In this document: piece after piece, positions 11,590 to 23,639 of the stretch
Layout: every line of letters starts with the position of its first letter
Numbering within the stretch: position 1 is the first letter of the stretch
From: Lumbricus terrestris
Taxonomy: Eukaryota; Annelida; Clitellata; Crassiclitellata; Lumbricidae
Direction of reading: 5' to 3'
Length of the DNA: 64,000 nucleotides
Assembly (NCBI GenBank): GCA_949752735.1
Contig: OX457052.1
Location: 31,594,483-31,658,482 of the forward strand
Translations under genes and position numbers: made by a program
The notes under the pieces: generated by a model
What the model was told of the DNA's origin: nothing
The model's database searches: none
Seen by the model: the letters and a program-made list of their open reading frames with translations, nothing else

Positions 11590-12900
11590 GATAAATGCTG
11601 CAAATGCGCCACTTAGAGATTTGAAGATTGTGTGTTTCCATGTCTTTTGCATTCGTTTGTGTGTGAAAGTATGAAGATGCGACACCTTGTGAATTGAAAG
11701 ATGCATACATGGGATATTTGGACATAGCCTTGCGAGAAAGGATGTTTGTGTGTGCGTGTGTTTGTGTATGTGTGTGTGTGATGTAGAAAGGGACCATGTT
11801 GCAAACGGCTGATAGTGATGCTGTTCGATTCGTTAATTTTTGAGTTTCTGTGTATATGAAAGTTAGAAATGACACCATCTTGGGAGTGGAATGTTGAAGA
11901 ATTCATCGGTTGATGAGTTTGTGTGCGCAAGGAAGTAAGAAATGTCACCATCTTGGGAGTGGAAGGTTGCAGTATTCGTTGGTTTTTGAGTTCGTGTGTG
12001 CAAGAAAGTTAGAAATGGCACCATCTTGGGAGTGGAAGGTTGAAGTATTCGTCGGTTTTTGAGTTCGTGTGTGCAAGAAAGTGAGAATTGACACCATCTT
12101 GGGAGTGGAAGATTGAAGTATTCGTCTGTTTTTGAGTTTGTGTGTGCAAAAAAGTTAGAAATGACAACATCTTGGGAGTGGAATGTTGAAGTATTCATCG
12201 GGTGTTGAGTTTGTGTGCGCAAGGATGTAAGAAATGTCACCATCTTGGGAGTGGAAGGTTGAAGTATTCGTCGGTTTTTGAGTTCGTGTGTGCAAGAAAG
12301 TGAGAAATGGCACCATCTTGGGAGTGGAAGATTGAAGTATTCGTCTGTTTTTGAGTTTGTGTGTGCAAAAAAGTTAGAAATGACAACATCTTGGGAGTGG
12401 AATGTTGAAGTATTCATCGGGTGTTGAGTTTGTGTGCGCAAGGAAGTAAGAAATGTCACCATCTTGGGAGTGGAAGGTTGAAGTATTCGTCGATTTTTGA
12501 GTTTGTGTGCGCAAGGAAGTAAGAAATGTCGCCATCTTGGGCGTGGAAGGTTGCCGAAATCGTCGGTTTTTGAGTTTGTGTGTGCAAGGAAGTAAGAAAT
12601 GTTACCATCTTGGGAAAAGAAGGTTGCAGAAATCGTCGATTTTTGAGTTTGTGTGTGCAAGGAAGTAAGTAATGTCACCATCTTGGGAGTGGAAGGTTGA
12701 AGTATTCGCCGATTTTTGACTTTGTGTGTGCAAGGAAGTAAGAAATGTTACCATCTTGGGAAAGGAAGGTTGCAGGAGTCGTCGGTTTTTGTGTTTGTGT
12801 GCAAGAAAGTAAGAAATGACACCATCTTGCGAAAGGAAGTCTGCTGGATTCGTCGGTTTTTGTGTTTGTGTGCAAGAAAGTTCAAAATGTTACTACAGAT
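11590..12900 (+). repeat. 73-bp satellite array with a 219-bp higher-order period
   Basis: 'caccatcttgggagtgga' recurs at 11873, 11946, 12019 and 12092, exactly 73 bp apart. A variant unit with 'gacaacatcttggg' and 'catcgggtgttgag' recurs at about 12163 and 12382, i.e. 219 = 3 x 73. The long minus-strand open frame over this region is a satellite translation (a 73-bp unit shifts frame every repeat), not a gene. Confidence 0.9.
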
Positions 12901-14699
12901 TGTGTGTTTCTAAGTTCTACAAGTCTAAAATATAAGGAATTATCTCCAAATAGAGAATGGAAGGGTGAGCAGCTTGCATGTTTCTAAGTTCTACAAGGCT
13001 AAAATATAAGGAATTATCTCCAAATAGGGAACGGAAGGGTGAGCAGCTCGCCTGTTTCTAAGTTCTACAAGGCTAAAATATGAGGAATTATTTACAACTA
13101 TAGAATGGAATGGTGAGCAGTTTGTGTGTTTCTACGTTCTACATGTCTAAAATATAGAGAAATAGGAAGGTAATGTTGAAGAGTCCGTATGTTTATAAGT
13201 TCTACAAGTCTAAAATATAAGGAATTATTTCCAAATAGAGAATGGAATGGTGAGTAGTTGGTGTGTTTCTACGTTCTACATGGCTAAAATATAAGGAATT
13301 ATCTCCAAATAGAGAATGGAAGGGTGAGCAGCTCGCATGTTTCTAAGTTCTACAAGGCTAAAAGAAATGTTACCATCTTGGGAAAGGAAGGTTGCAGGAG
13401 TCGTCGGTTTTTGTGTTTGTGTGCAAGAAAGTAAGAAATGACACTATCTTGGGAAAGGAAGGTTGCAAGATTCTTAAGTTTTTTATTTTATGTGTGCAAG
13501 GAAGTAAGAAATGTCACCATCTTGGGAGTGGAAGGTTGAAGTATTTGTCGGTTTCTAAGATTGTGTGCTTGAAATGTAGAAAGGGCACTTTATTGGCGAA
13601 GGCTATCTGAGCGTTTCTTCGATTTTTGAGTTTGTACTTGCTTGAAATGTAAGAAATATAGAAGAAATATAGAAAAATGGCGCTTATCTGCTATAGTTGG
13701 CTTAGTATTGTAAGAAATGCTGAATAGTTGTCATAATTTAGTATAATTTAATTGTCTATATTGCTGTTATATACATATTTTCGAATAAAATATCGAATAT
13801 TGGGGCTATTTTTTGGTACATATGTAGGAATTATATTCTTCTGATTGGTTCATGTCTAGGATTTAGCAGTTGCTGGATGCTTAAATTTTATACATGTAAG
13901 TCAAATTTGTGTATGTGGAGGGAAGGCTTGGAGGTTTGGAGGGTGAGGTGGAAGGTATGTAGGTTTTCTCGCCTTCTGATTGGTCGCTCACTAGGTTTCA
14001 AGCTTTCTGATTGGCCAGCTCTTGTGTGTAAAATGAATATTTGTGTGTGGGGTGTATGGGATGGAGGGTTGGATGGTGATGTGGAAGAGTGTGGAGGTCG
14101 AGAGAGGCCATGTATAGAGTTTCTAGCCTCTTGTTTGCTCCCTCTCTAAGTTTCTCGCTTCCGTAATGTTCAGCGCTTGTGTGTAAAATAAATATTTGTG
14201 AGTGGGGAGGGGTGGAATGGAGGGCTGGAGGGTGAGGTGGAAGGCTGTGGAGGGTGAGAGTATACGCTGAGTCATTTAGGGTTGATGTGGGCCTTGCGCG
14301 GCTAAGTAGGACTCAGTTTAAAAGTGAGGAATTGAAATTTGAATGAATGGTGGAGAGGGTGCTGAGAGGTGGAAGCCAGTGCAGCTCCCACAATGCCCTG
14401 CGACAGTTCCGATGAGTCATTTCTGGTCGGAGTGGGGCTTGCGCTGCTAATTAGGGTTCGATAATTGATATAATTAATAAATTCTAATTAATATTAATTA
14501 ATATAATATAATTGTTATGACCTAATTAATTTAGCTAATTAGCGTGACCCAATTAATATGACCTAATTAATATGTCCTAATTAATTTGACCTAGTTAATG
14601 TGACCTAATTAAGATGACCTTGACCTTGGCCATGACATTGACCTTGGCCCGATGACGTCACGCCCTCCATTGTCCTAGATCAACTGTCCTTTCACTACT
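12673..14699 (-). repeat. Right arm of large foldback element
   Basis: Reverse complement of the left arm, with the same order of domains. It ends in the 'ttaattNgacct' repeats, 'gaccttggcc' motifs and the terminal TGTCCTTTCACTACT. Confidence 0.88.
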
Positions 14700-14859
14700 C
14701 ATAACAAATGGCACACAAACCAACCAAGAACTAATAAGCCAGGTACGATATTCTGGAACCTTGCAGTAATGATGTTGTTTTACTATAGGTGTTCAAAGAT
14801 CAAAACATTTCAAATTTGCCAGTTTGAAATTTGAAAGAGGGCACTGGAGAGAAGCCACA

Positions 14860-15365
14860 ATTATTGTAAAAAATAGTATTTGTACAAATATTTACAGGAA
14901 GCTGTAGCCTACTCATTGTAACAAGATTGTATGATTTGTATCATATATCATGCTATTTACTTTATTAAATGGTAAATAATGACATTGTAATCATAATATA
15001 AATAGTAAATAATATCCAGTATATTATAACAGTTCATGTAATACAATGATGCAAACAGCAACCAAAAATTATCATAATTTTGTCAAATGTTCCTGGAGGG
15101 GTACACAAAGCATCTATGCTTTTAGCTGTACAAAAATAGTATTTGTACAAATATATGCAGTAAATTGTATTCATTGAAATATGATAGGCCTAGTATCATA
15201 CTATAATTATTAATAAATAATAGCCTCATATATTTGTATAACAGTAAATTATATCACGGTAGGCCTATATTATAACACTTCTTGCAAAATAATGATGTAA
15301 ACAGCAACTAAAAACTATTATTATTTCGTCGAAATTTTCTGGGGGAATGTAAATCCTGGAGGGAA
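14860..15365. repeat. Diverged direct duplication of about 260 bp
   Basis: Both halves contain 'aaatagtatttgtacaaata', then 'ataacaNttNNNgNaa.aatgatgNaaacagcaacNaaaaa' and '.tggaggg.a'. Non-coding. It lies between the foldback element and the fibrinogen-related gene. Confidence 0.65.
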
Positions 15366-15399
15366 CTTACCCCCCCCCCCCCAGAAACGCCTAGATTAA

Positions 15400-16125
15400 A
15401 CACTGGATGCGTATGTCTATGCCGCAATTTATTATTTCAAAAAAAGCAATGCCACGTGTGAACGCTCTCGTCCTATTTTCGTATGCAGGTATAAAACAAA
15501 TGTCAACTCTTACATTGCTGTGCTTTGGAAATTATATAAGCTTACTGCTAAAAATGAAAGCCAAAATATGAGTCAGCATCCTTTATTACTTTCTTGATTC
15601 AAAGACACCGCACCAAGACATTTCCTGGTCGATTTACTCTTTGAAGCCAGGAAGTAGCATTGTTGCTATTCATGCAGACATTTTGCAACTATACATAGGC
15701 TATTAATGTCATATGGCATTGAAAACAATGCACTTTGGTCGCCATTGAAGTCGCCTAGTCGTCGATTCTTACAGTTCGTTGAGTGTATTTTTATACCGTT
15801 ATTCATTGGAAACAATGCTCGGTTAAATGGATAGCCGGGCAATTCAGAATTGTCAGATTTCAACCATTCTTCAACTTCATTGTGCAGATTATTGGCTTCA
15901 AGGCAATTGTCTACGAAACGACAAAAGGAACTGAAGAAAACGTCAAGCTGCCGTTCTCAGCAAGAACAGTTGGAGATGAAAGCCATTCGGTCAATTGCAG
16001 AAAATTATATTTGGAATCAGGAGAACTTGTGAGAGGGCTAATCTCCGCAACCATCAACTTACACGCATTTACATTCGAAAGGTGGGGATTAATCAAGTGT
16101 GCACTTTATGGTTCTGGACTTTAAA
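15400..16125. other. Putative promoter / 5' flank of fibrinogen-related gene
   Basis: About 700 bases without a supported gene. 'ttatataagc' near 15532 could be a TATA element, but with no second copy to compare this is weak. Overlapping short open frames at 15783-16186 show no domain and look like chance frames. Confidence 0.3.
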
Positions 16126-16464
16126 ATGGGGCATCCATATGGTTACGCTCAAATTTCAAAAGTTGCTTTGGCTATTTCATTTCTGAGCGTTTGGCTATAC
16201 ATTTCGCATCCAGTCGCGCTTGGTAAGATGTCTTCAACAAGAAGATTTGCGGTGTCTGTCCAAGGAAAAAGCCGATGTCCAGATTTCCGGTTGGTATCAT
16301 CTAGGAGAATTGTGGTACTGCGGTCTCACTTGGAATGCGCAAGAAACTGCGCCCTGTGGTCCGAATGTCTTCAGTACAGTTACCAAAGAAACAATGGAAG
16401 TTGCACTTTGTACTCGATGACTCCTGCAGATCTGTATCCAGCTGAAGATTGCATTTTTATGCTG
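16126..16464 (+). CDS. Fibrinogen-related secreted protein, exon 1 (signal peptide and PAN/apple-like domain)
   Basis: First of five exons (16126-16464, 17380-17413, 19196-19342, 20279-20517, 21793-22170; about 379 residues). The ATG at 16126 has a good context (aaaATGG) and gives a hydrophobic leader, residues about 10-33 (VALAISFLSVWLYI..VALG). An in-frame ATG six codons upstream has a weaker context. Residues about 50-110 have the spacing of a PAN/apple domain: C-P-D-F, L-E-C-A-x-x-C-A-x-W-x-E-C, S-Y, S-C-x-L-Y, E-D-C. The exon ends in phase 0 at 'gtaagt'. The protein should be secreted. By homology of its C-terminal domain it is a carbohydrate- or acetyl-group-binding recognition protein (family knowledge; the ligand is unknown). 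Confidence 0.8.
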
Positions 16465-17075
16465 GTAAGTTTATTTGCTTGCTATTTTGTTTTCTTATTT
16501 CCTTGTTTTTTTGCTATACATGTAGGTTACTATAGGCTATTATTGCGCTCGTGATTCAATTTAATCTGGTTTAGGTCTATATGGCTTGTGCTGTCCGAAT
16601 TATTTTATAAGATGACAATTATTTGTTAGTTCAAAAATGTCTTTGGTTTGTAGGCTACTTTGCTTAGAACTGTGCGACATTTGAACTTTGATTGGAATGT
16701 TAATTGTGTACTAAGGACCAGGTTAATATAGCTTCTTGCTTTTTCCGGGCTTCCTGCTGCACAGTGATTGTCTTCTTCCACTGTACTTGTGTTTTATGTT
16801 CCTTCTGGTACAATATATACATCTGAATTAACATGTATTTAGTCGACTTAATTATTGTAGCAATGTGGGCCAATCACTGGCACGTGGACGGCTATTTTTT
16901 GCTCTCATCTTTTAACGTCCTGCTTATTGACATTGGTAATTCACTTGTTCGTCTAACTTGGTTTAATGCAATAGGCCTACAATATCAAACATAGCGGTCG
17001 AGCTTATAATATTATAGCATCAATAATTTAAAACGCCGTCCTGTAGTCACAGTTATGCTTATGTTTCCTTTTCAG

Positions 17076-17129
17076 ACCAACGGAAATGTATTTAATGAAC
17101 TCAAGACCTATTGCAAATCTAGTAAATAA
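17076..17129 (+). CDS. Possible alternative terminal exon of the fibrinogen-related gene
   Basis: A good acceptor ('tttccttttcag') is followed in phase 0, compatible with exon 1, by 17 codons ending ..ELKTYCKSSK and a TAA. If used, it would make a secreted PAN-only protein of about 130 residues with one more Cys. The only nearby GT donor (at 17122) leaves phase 1 and breaks the next exon, so it cannot be an internal exon as read. It may be a decoy. Confidence 0.35.
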   Translation, partial: TNGNVFNELKTYCKSSK

Positions 17130-17379
17130 TTGAGTCTCACCTACGACGTCTGTGCTTAATCACATAATGTGAATAGGCCATTTATCATTGGCAGTAAATT
17201 GCTGTATTATGCCAAACACATTTTTTTTCTTGGGCAGCAGACTCTGTTGTCTTAAGTCCTCGACAAATCTGGGTCTATCCGTCATTGGCATCCACAATGG
17301 AATTGCAAATAAATTTAACAACGAATTAAATTTTAACTAATTGCACCCATACGTATATTTTTGCTCTGGTGTTTTATAG

Positions 17380-17413
17380 GATCCAGCGAAATTTGAAGGA
17401 TGCCTAAGTGCAG
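17380..17413 (+). CDS. Fibrinogen-related secreted protein, exon 2 (short linker)
   Basis: Acceptor 'gttttatag', 34 bases, donor 'gtgggc'. Phase 0 in, phase 1 out, matching exons 1 and 3. It encodes DPAKFEGCLSA, including one Cys that could complete the PAN-like module. Small size makes this the least certain exon of the model. Confidence 0.6.
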
Positions 17414-17634
17414 GTGGGCAAGTGCTTCGTTTTATAATTTATAGCAATAAATGCTGCAGTGTTCTTCGAGTCCACTATGAATGACAATATTTGTGTTATA
17501 ATCCCTCAGATGTTAAAACTGTAGCCGAAAATGAGAATGGTGTATTATTATAATCATTATTATTATCATTATTATGATTGTTATTATTATTGTTATTATT
17601 AGTATTGTTATTATTATTATTGGTAGTAATAGTC

Positions 17635-17694
<60 letters not shown>

Positions 17695-17699
17695 CTAGT

Positions 17700-17796
<97 letters not shown>

Positions 17797-17804
17797 TGGT
17801 AGTG

Positions 17805-17865
<61 letters not shown>

Positions 17866-17887
17866 CAGCAGTAGTAGTAGTAGTAGT

Positions 17888-17934
<47 letters not shown>

Positions 17935-17952
17935 CAGAAGCAGCAGAAACAG

Positions 17953-18013
<61 letters not shown>
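17635..18013. repeat. Compound trinucleotide microsatellite
   Basis: (GTA)n to about 17865, mixed GTA/GCA, (CAG)n at about 17888-17925, then (TTA)n at 17957-18012. It lies in intron 2 of the fibrinogen-related gene. The poly-Ser, poly-Val and poly-Ile open frames here are artefacts of the repeat. Confidence 0.95.
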
Positions 18014-18017
<4 letters not shown>

Positions 18018-18171
18018 AGTTTTGAGGTTTCTATGAATGGAGGAAAATGAGTTGAAGCATCGGAAAAATATTGGTAATCGATTCCATTATTAGGAGTAGC
18101 AATATAAAATTAATGCAGAAGAACTCATGGCAGTGCTATGATCGAGACCCCACCAAAAGAACAAGCAAGAA

Positions 18172-18400
18172 CAGCGGCGCCCGCAGACGTACGCACGTAC
18201 GCAAGTGCGTACAGCGCGATGACTAAAAAAAGGTCATAAGTTTTTTCGGCGGATAGAAAAGGTATGTTTTTGGGAAATTCAAGGTTGATGACTAAAAAAA
18301 AGGTCATCACTTGTTTCGGCGACCCTAACGAAAATTTTCCCTCTTCGTCCCTTCATCGAAAATTTCTGTGCGTACAACAAAAATCCTGCGGGGGCCGCTG
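18172..18400. mobile_element. hAT-like MITE in intron
   Basis: 229 bp, TIR CAGCGGCGCCCGCAG / CTGCGGGGGCCGCTG, perfect 8-bp target duplication 'agcaagaa' (18164-18171, 18401-18408). The interior has two 'gatgactaaaaaaaggtcat' modules. Confidence 0.92.
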
Positions 18401-19195
18401 AGCAAGAACATTGCATACTGAGTGGTGGATTATAAATGGATCGTTGTGCTTGAGAGGCACGCCTTTCTTCATCAATGTAGGCCTACGAGAAGGCGCTGTC
18501 ATGTGTAAAGCGAGAGCAGTTTCGGTGGAAAGGACTGAGTGGTGCATTAGTCTCCCAGTCATCGTTCGTGCATTATCGTCGTTTAAGTGCTAATTTGCTT
18601 TAGACAAAGGAGCTCAGGGAATTTTTTAAGCGCTGTTGAAACTGGAGGTTGCTACAAATTTTGACAAGCTGCTTATTGACATAATTATGACCATACGTCT
18701 GTTAAGTATGGGTGTGATGAAAAAGAATAAATGATATGGAAAGCAACGCTATCTGAAACTTAATCAGGTGTATCCAAACGGGGTTGCAGCAGTCCGAATA
18801 GGTCTAGGTCTAAGTGTTTAATCTATTCCCCTGTTTTGGAGGAGGTGGATTCAGGTATCGGGGGGTGGGGGGGGGGGGTGGCAACCGGTGAGGCAGACGG
18901 ACAGCTGCGACACCTTTACCACCACCTCTTATGAATACCGATAGTAAATCCTGAACTTTGAAATCTGACGGCTTTTTCATTAATCCGGAAATGTCATTCC
19001 TGGGGTGGGACCTCCCCTCCGGAGATACCTAGATTAGACACTGCCTGCGTCTGAATAAAGTCCTCCTATAAGCCACATGAGAGTTCAGGACGGCCATTTT
19101 GGTTTTTCGTTATAATGCCACTAACAATGCAACGCAGCTTAATTAGTCTATATGCACATGTATTGACAAACATTGCTGCAAATAATTTTATGTAG

Positions 19196-19342
19196 CAACA
19201 ATGCGCATGGATCCAAATGGTTGTAGCCTACCATTCCACTACGAAAACAGAGAATATAACAATTGCGTCACTGTGGCTCCAAACTCCAACCCTCAATGCA
19301 TGTCATCGAATGGACAATTGAAGGATTGCATAGCTCCCTCTG
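19196..19342 (+). CDS. Fibrinogen-related secreted protein, exon 3 (fibronectin type II-like module)
   Basis: Acceptor 'tttatgtag', donor 'gtaagt', phase 1 to phase 1 (147 bases), typical of a shuffled extracellular module. It encodes G-C-S-L-P-F-H-Y, then E-Y-x-x-C, then Q-C-M and K-D-C: four Cys in the order and with the C-x-x-P-F-x-Y signature of an FN2 domain. The usual W-C is replaced by Q-C. FN2 modules bind collagen or sugars in other proteins; that role here is inference. Confidence 0.72.
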
Positions 19343-19385
19343 GTAAGTAAATGGATTGTACGTGTGCTAGTCTTATGTAAGTGCG

Positions 19386-19435
19386 TTTGTAATTCATATA
19401 TACATATATATATATAATTATATATATATATACGC
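19386..19435. repeat. (AT)n-rich microsatellite
   Basis: Alternating 'atatat' run just after exon 3; no gene content. Confidence 0.8.
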
Positions 19436-19622
19436 ACTGTGGTTCAGAACGTAGACAAAAGTGTAGGAGAACGAGGGGATGGAAAAAATAGGGGGAAGAA
19501 GGAGATTAGAAGGAGATGGTGGAAGAGGAGAACAGATGGGGTGGAGATGGGGAGGAATGAGGGAGAAGGAGCAATAAGAGGAGGATGAATTGAGGATAAA
19601 AGATAGAAAAGTCAGCAAGAGC

Positions 19623-19976
19623 CATAGGCGTAAAAGGCGGGTCCAGGGGGGGGGATAAAATGCCTCCAAATTTTGGGCAAATGTGTTTTTCGGGGGCGGA
19701 CAAACCTTTTTTGGGCAAACAGGCAAGGGAGGATTTTTCCGGAAAAACACAGGGGTAAAACAGCTATGTTTTCTGAGGAATTGTACGAAATGACTATAAA
19801 AAGGTCATCAGTTATTTTCCGGTGAGAAATCAAGTCACTAAAAAAAGGTCATCAGAAAATTTGGTCGATAAAAAATGTCGGCGACTCGCGGTCCGCCAAA
19901 AAATTGCAAGTATACTTTTCTGGCAAAAGTAAAAATCTTTGCCTCCCCCACTGCCGAAATGTCCCCTACGCCTATG
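19623..19976. mobile_element. hAT-like MITE in intron
   Basis: 354 bp. TIR CATAGGCGTA / TACGCCTATG, flanking 8-mers 'gcaagagc' and 'gcgagagc' (one mismatch). The interior carries 'gactaNaaaaaggtcatcag' twice. It sits in intron 3 of the fibrinogen-related gene. Confidence 0.88.
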
Positions 19977-20278
19977 GCGAGAGCGCTTTGACGAAAATAA
20001 AAGGACCGTGGAATTGTTCGCTAATGGTCTCGTCTTGAAATTTACGCCGATCCGCTGCAAAGTGACCGAACTTGAATCTCTTTGGCATCTATAGAGCGCT
20101 CATAAACACGAGGTTGACAGGTACACTACTCTGCAGTGCGATGTAGCGGGTTACTTTTAAAATTGCCCCCAAACGCTGTGAGCATACACACATCAAGTAT
20201 AATTTGTTATTTTTATTTGGTCCACACAAGATTTCAATGAATACTGATTTCAACACATGACATGACCTTTCATTGCAG

Positions 20279-20517
20279 AGTTTTCTGTGCAGCAGTCTGT
20301 TATGAACTTGCCTGTTGGATCATCCGATCCTCTGCCATGCATAAGTAACTGGATCATTCTCATGCAACGCAACCAGCGAGCTCCTGACTTCAGGCGAAAC
20401 TGGGCCGATTACAAAGACGGATTTGGCGACATCGCAGGATCTGATTTCTGGATAGGAAACGAGAAAATGCATGCCATAACCAGCGAACCTGATGTCACAT
20501 ACAGATTGCGCATTGAG
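20279..20517 (+). CDS. Fibrinogen-related secreted protein, exon 4 (fibrinogen domain, N-terminal half)
   Basis: Acceptor 'ttcattgcag', donor 'gtatga'; phase 1 in, phase 0 out. It shows the fibrinogen C-domain hallmarks W-I-I-L-M-Q-R, D-F-R-R-N-W-x-x-Y-K-D-G-F-G-D, F-W-I-G-N-E-K-M-H and Y-R-L-R-I-E. The first domain Cys (L-P-C) is present. Confidence 0.88.
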
Positions 20518-20877
20518 GTATGACGATTTTGACGCATTGTAGTGAATTGTGTTATACATATTTAAAGCGCTTCTAACAGTAATAATTCTCTTGCGAGACG
20601 ATATTATCTGCGTGAAAGCACGCAGGCCCCAGGGGATAAAAAAATCTCCCAGCAGCGGGCAGATGATGAAGACACTCGTTTATGTATATTCGCCTGTAGC
20701 CTACATGTATATAGACCTGCATACATTTCTTTCTCTCCAAAATCCACAAATTCATGCCCTTATTATCCCTTTTGTTTATATTTTGCCGTTTCCTTATCCT
20801 ATATTACTGCATCAACCTGTTCCTGTCCCTCGATTTCACCTACCTATCCATCTCCATCTCCGTCTACTCCTTTATTC

Positions 20878-21585
<708 letters not shown>

Positions 21586-21792
21586 ATCCACCTTTCATTC
21601 TTGACTCACAACTTCCTAATCTTAAGATGCATTTAAGCGAAATCATCAGCTGTTTGAACTTGCTCCTTGTTAGGATAGTTTATTTTCAAGTTCTATTTTA
21701 CGAAATGACTTGAGTACCTTACCATGCTCAACTATGCAATCGAAATACCATAGCAATTGAATGTAAATGCACGACAATCCTACTGTACTCAG

Positions 21793-22170
21793 GTGCAGGC
21801 TTACCTCAGCGGACTCTGGTATTACGCGGAGTACGCGACATTTCGTATCGATTCGGAAGACGGATGGTATGCCATTCATGTGGCCGCATACTCTGGAAAC
21901 GCAGGAGACTCGCTGACAAACATGACAGTCGAACCAGGAGGTTACCATGATGGGATGAACTTCTCAACCTATGACGCTGATAACGATATGAACCCCGACG
22001 GGTCATGTGCCATAAAGACAAATGGGTCTTGGTGGTTCAACAACTGCTGGTTCTCTTGTCTCACTGGGGTCTACGGTACGAGATTTCTATCGTGGTATAG
22101 TTTGGACACATATGGCTTACAGTTTCTTGGACGGCTGAGAGCTACCAGAATGATGATAAGCAGCGTTTAG
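21793..22170 (+). CDS. Fibrinogen-related secreted protein, exon 5 (fibrinogen domain, C-terminal half)
   Basis: Acceptor 'actgtactcag', phase 0, 125 codons and TAG. Hallmarks: G-W-Y-A-I-H-V-x-x-Y-S-G-N-A-G-D-S-L, M-x-F-S-T-Y-D-A-D-N-D-M (the D-x-D-N-D calcium-site region), S-C-A, S-W-W-F-N-N-C-W and G-V-Y-G. The conserved disulfide pair of this half (C-A and N-N-C) is kept. Length is about right for a complete domain. The ligand pocket cannot be assigned from sequence alone. Confidence 0.9.
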   Translation: MQAYLSGLWYYAEYATFRIDSEDGWYAIHVAAYSGNAGDSLTNMTVEPGGYHDGMNFSTYDADNDMNPDGSCAIKTNGSWWFNNCWFSCLTGVYGTRFLSWYSLDTYGLQFLGRLRATRMMISSV

Positions 22171-22918
22171 TCCGAAAAACACTGAACTTGAAGTCAACAT
22201 ATCAGTAGGCTAACTTGCCACCTTTCTTATTTTAGGCTTAATTCTTTATCCTAAAGCCATTCTCCAATAAGGCTGCTGTCGTGACACTTCTGATTAACGG
22301 TTGTAAAATAATTATTTCTATTTGTTACCGTACTAAAGATCTTTGCTCACAATAGAGTTTAATTTGGACATTTAATTCGTCGCTTAAAAATAATAACGAA
22401 TTTATTCTCATGTGCCGTATCGTGGCTTCGTCAATAATTATTGTCAGATAATAATTATCATCAATAGCTTACATGGAGTATTCGTTGTCTATTAAAAACA
22501 AGAAGTAAGTGACCATTAAATTGTATTCTCCCTAACCAACTTTTGTCATGTTTGCGTGTTTGTCTTGCATAAATAATGAATTATAATGATAGTCTTAACA
22601 TAGTTGTTACTGAACTGCTCGACATATTGATCTAACTGCTAGAGTTACATCATTCTAAGGCATCGTAATCGTAAAGGCACATTCATAATGGTCTTGCAAC
22701 ACAACTCATACAAAATACTATTAATTCCTGGATAAACATCGACAGGAAGCTCAAACCAGGCACACTTCTGTTTTAGAGTGCCCAAAAATAAATCACAAAA
22801 GCATAGAAAATTATCATTGTAATAACAATTATTGATTTGAGAACAGAACCATTATTGTCATGCTCATAAACTGGGTGCTTCTAAAGCGTCATTACGGGCT
22901 TAAAAATAATAGTTAAAG
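22171..22918. other. 3' flank of fibrinogen-related gene
   Basis: AT-rich presumed 3' UTR and intergenic DNA. No further gene or repeat recognised. Confidence 0.4.
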
Positions 22919-22926
22919 ACTGTAGG

Positions 22927-23275
22927 CATGGGCGGAGACCTAGGGGGGGACAGGGGGAGGGACGGTTCCCCCCCCCCCCAATAAAAGTGTTGGGGGACGG
23001 CCCATGCATTTGTCCCCCCCAATGTTTGAGCGTCAAGACTTTTTGGGGCGGCGAAAATAGAAAAATTCGTCAAGATTTGGCCGGATGACTAAAAAAAAGA
23101 AAAGGTCATCAACTTTTTTGGCGGCGAAAATAGAAAAAAAAAGGTCATCAACTTTTTTTGGCGGCGAAAATAATTTTTTTTCGAGATTTCGAGATTTCGC
23201 CGGTCGTCAGAAATTTTTCGGAAAATCTCGCGTCTTTCCGTCCCCCCCAATTCTCGGCCCAGGTCTCCGCCTATG
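22927..23275. mobile_element. hAT-like MITE
   Basis: 349 bp. TIR CATGGGCGGAGACCT / AGGTCTCCGCCTATG, perfect 8-bp target duplication 'actgtagg' (22919-22926, 23276-23283). The interior holds several 'aaaggtcatcaacttttttNggcggcgaaaat' modules. Confidence 0.92.
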
Positions 23276-23639
23276 ACTGTAGGCCATCTTTGCATATGCA
23301 CTAGCTAACTTCTTATGTGCTTCTTAAAAAACTGAACGTGGCAAAAAATCCTTAGAACACCGTGCTAAATTGTTCAAAAACGGCGGAAGTTTCTTTCGGA
23401 AAGGCCACACTTGCTGTCCAGTGAAATTACGGTTAAGGAAATAACATGTAATTTACATGTAAGCATGACAAAATGCATACAGGTAGGCGCATATTTAGCC
23501 TATAGTCACCCCAAGAATCCTACGAGACGATAGGCAGAACTATATCAGTAACGCCTACCCGGGATAGATTTGCGATAGCCTTTCGAGATGCAAATGTTTG
23601 ACATTTGGGCTGCTTATTAAGCAGAAATGCGATCTGAAG

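Larger units (their letters stand above)
7517..14699. mobile_element. Large foldback (TU/FB-like) transposable element, 7.2 kb
   Basis: The ends are inverted: AGTAGTGAAAGGACA at 7517 is repeated in reverse complement ending at 14699. The 6-mer 'cataac' flanks both sides (7511-7516, 14700-14705). The arms, about 1.9 kb left and 2.0 kb right, are inverted copies through an outer unique domain, a run of repeats with 'tgtagaacNtagaaacac', and inner 73-bp repeats. The loop (about 9430-12670) has its own direct repeats. No transposase was found, so it is probably mobilised in trans or dead. Foldback elements with this outer-domain/tandem-repeat/loop layout are known from sea urchin (TU) and Drosophila (FB). 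Open frames inside are repeat translations: the same 90-codon frame occurs in both arms with only two residue changes. Confidence 0.88.

Noticed and set aside
11863..12681. 272-codon minus-strand open frame
   Set aside because: Translation of the 73-bp satellite array; repeats shift frame each unit and the same units are open in several frames.
17699..18050. Poly-Ser / poly-Val / poly-Leu proteins
   Set aside because: Trinucleotide microsatellite, open in all frames.
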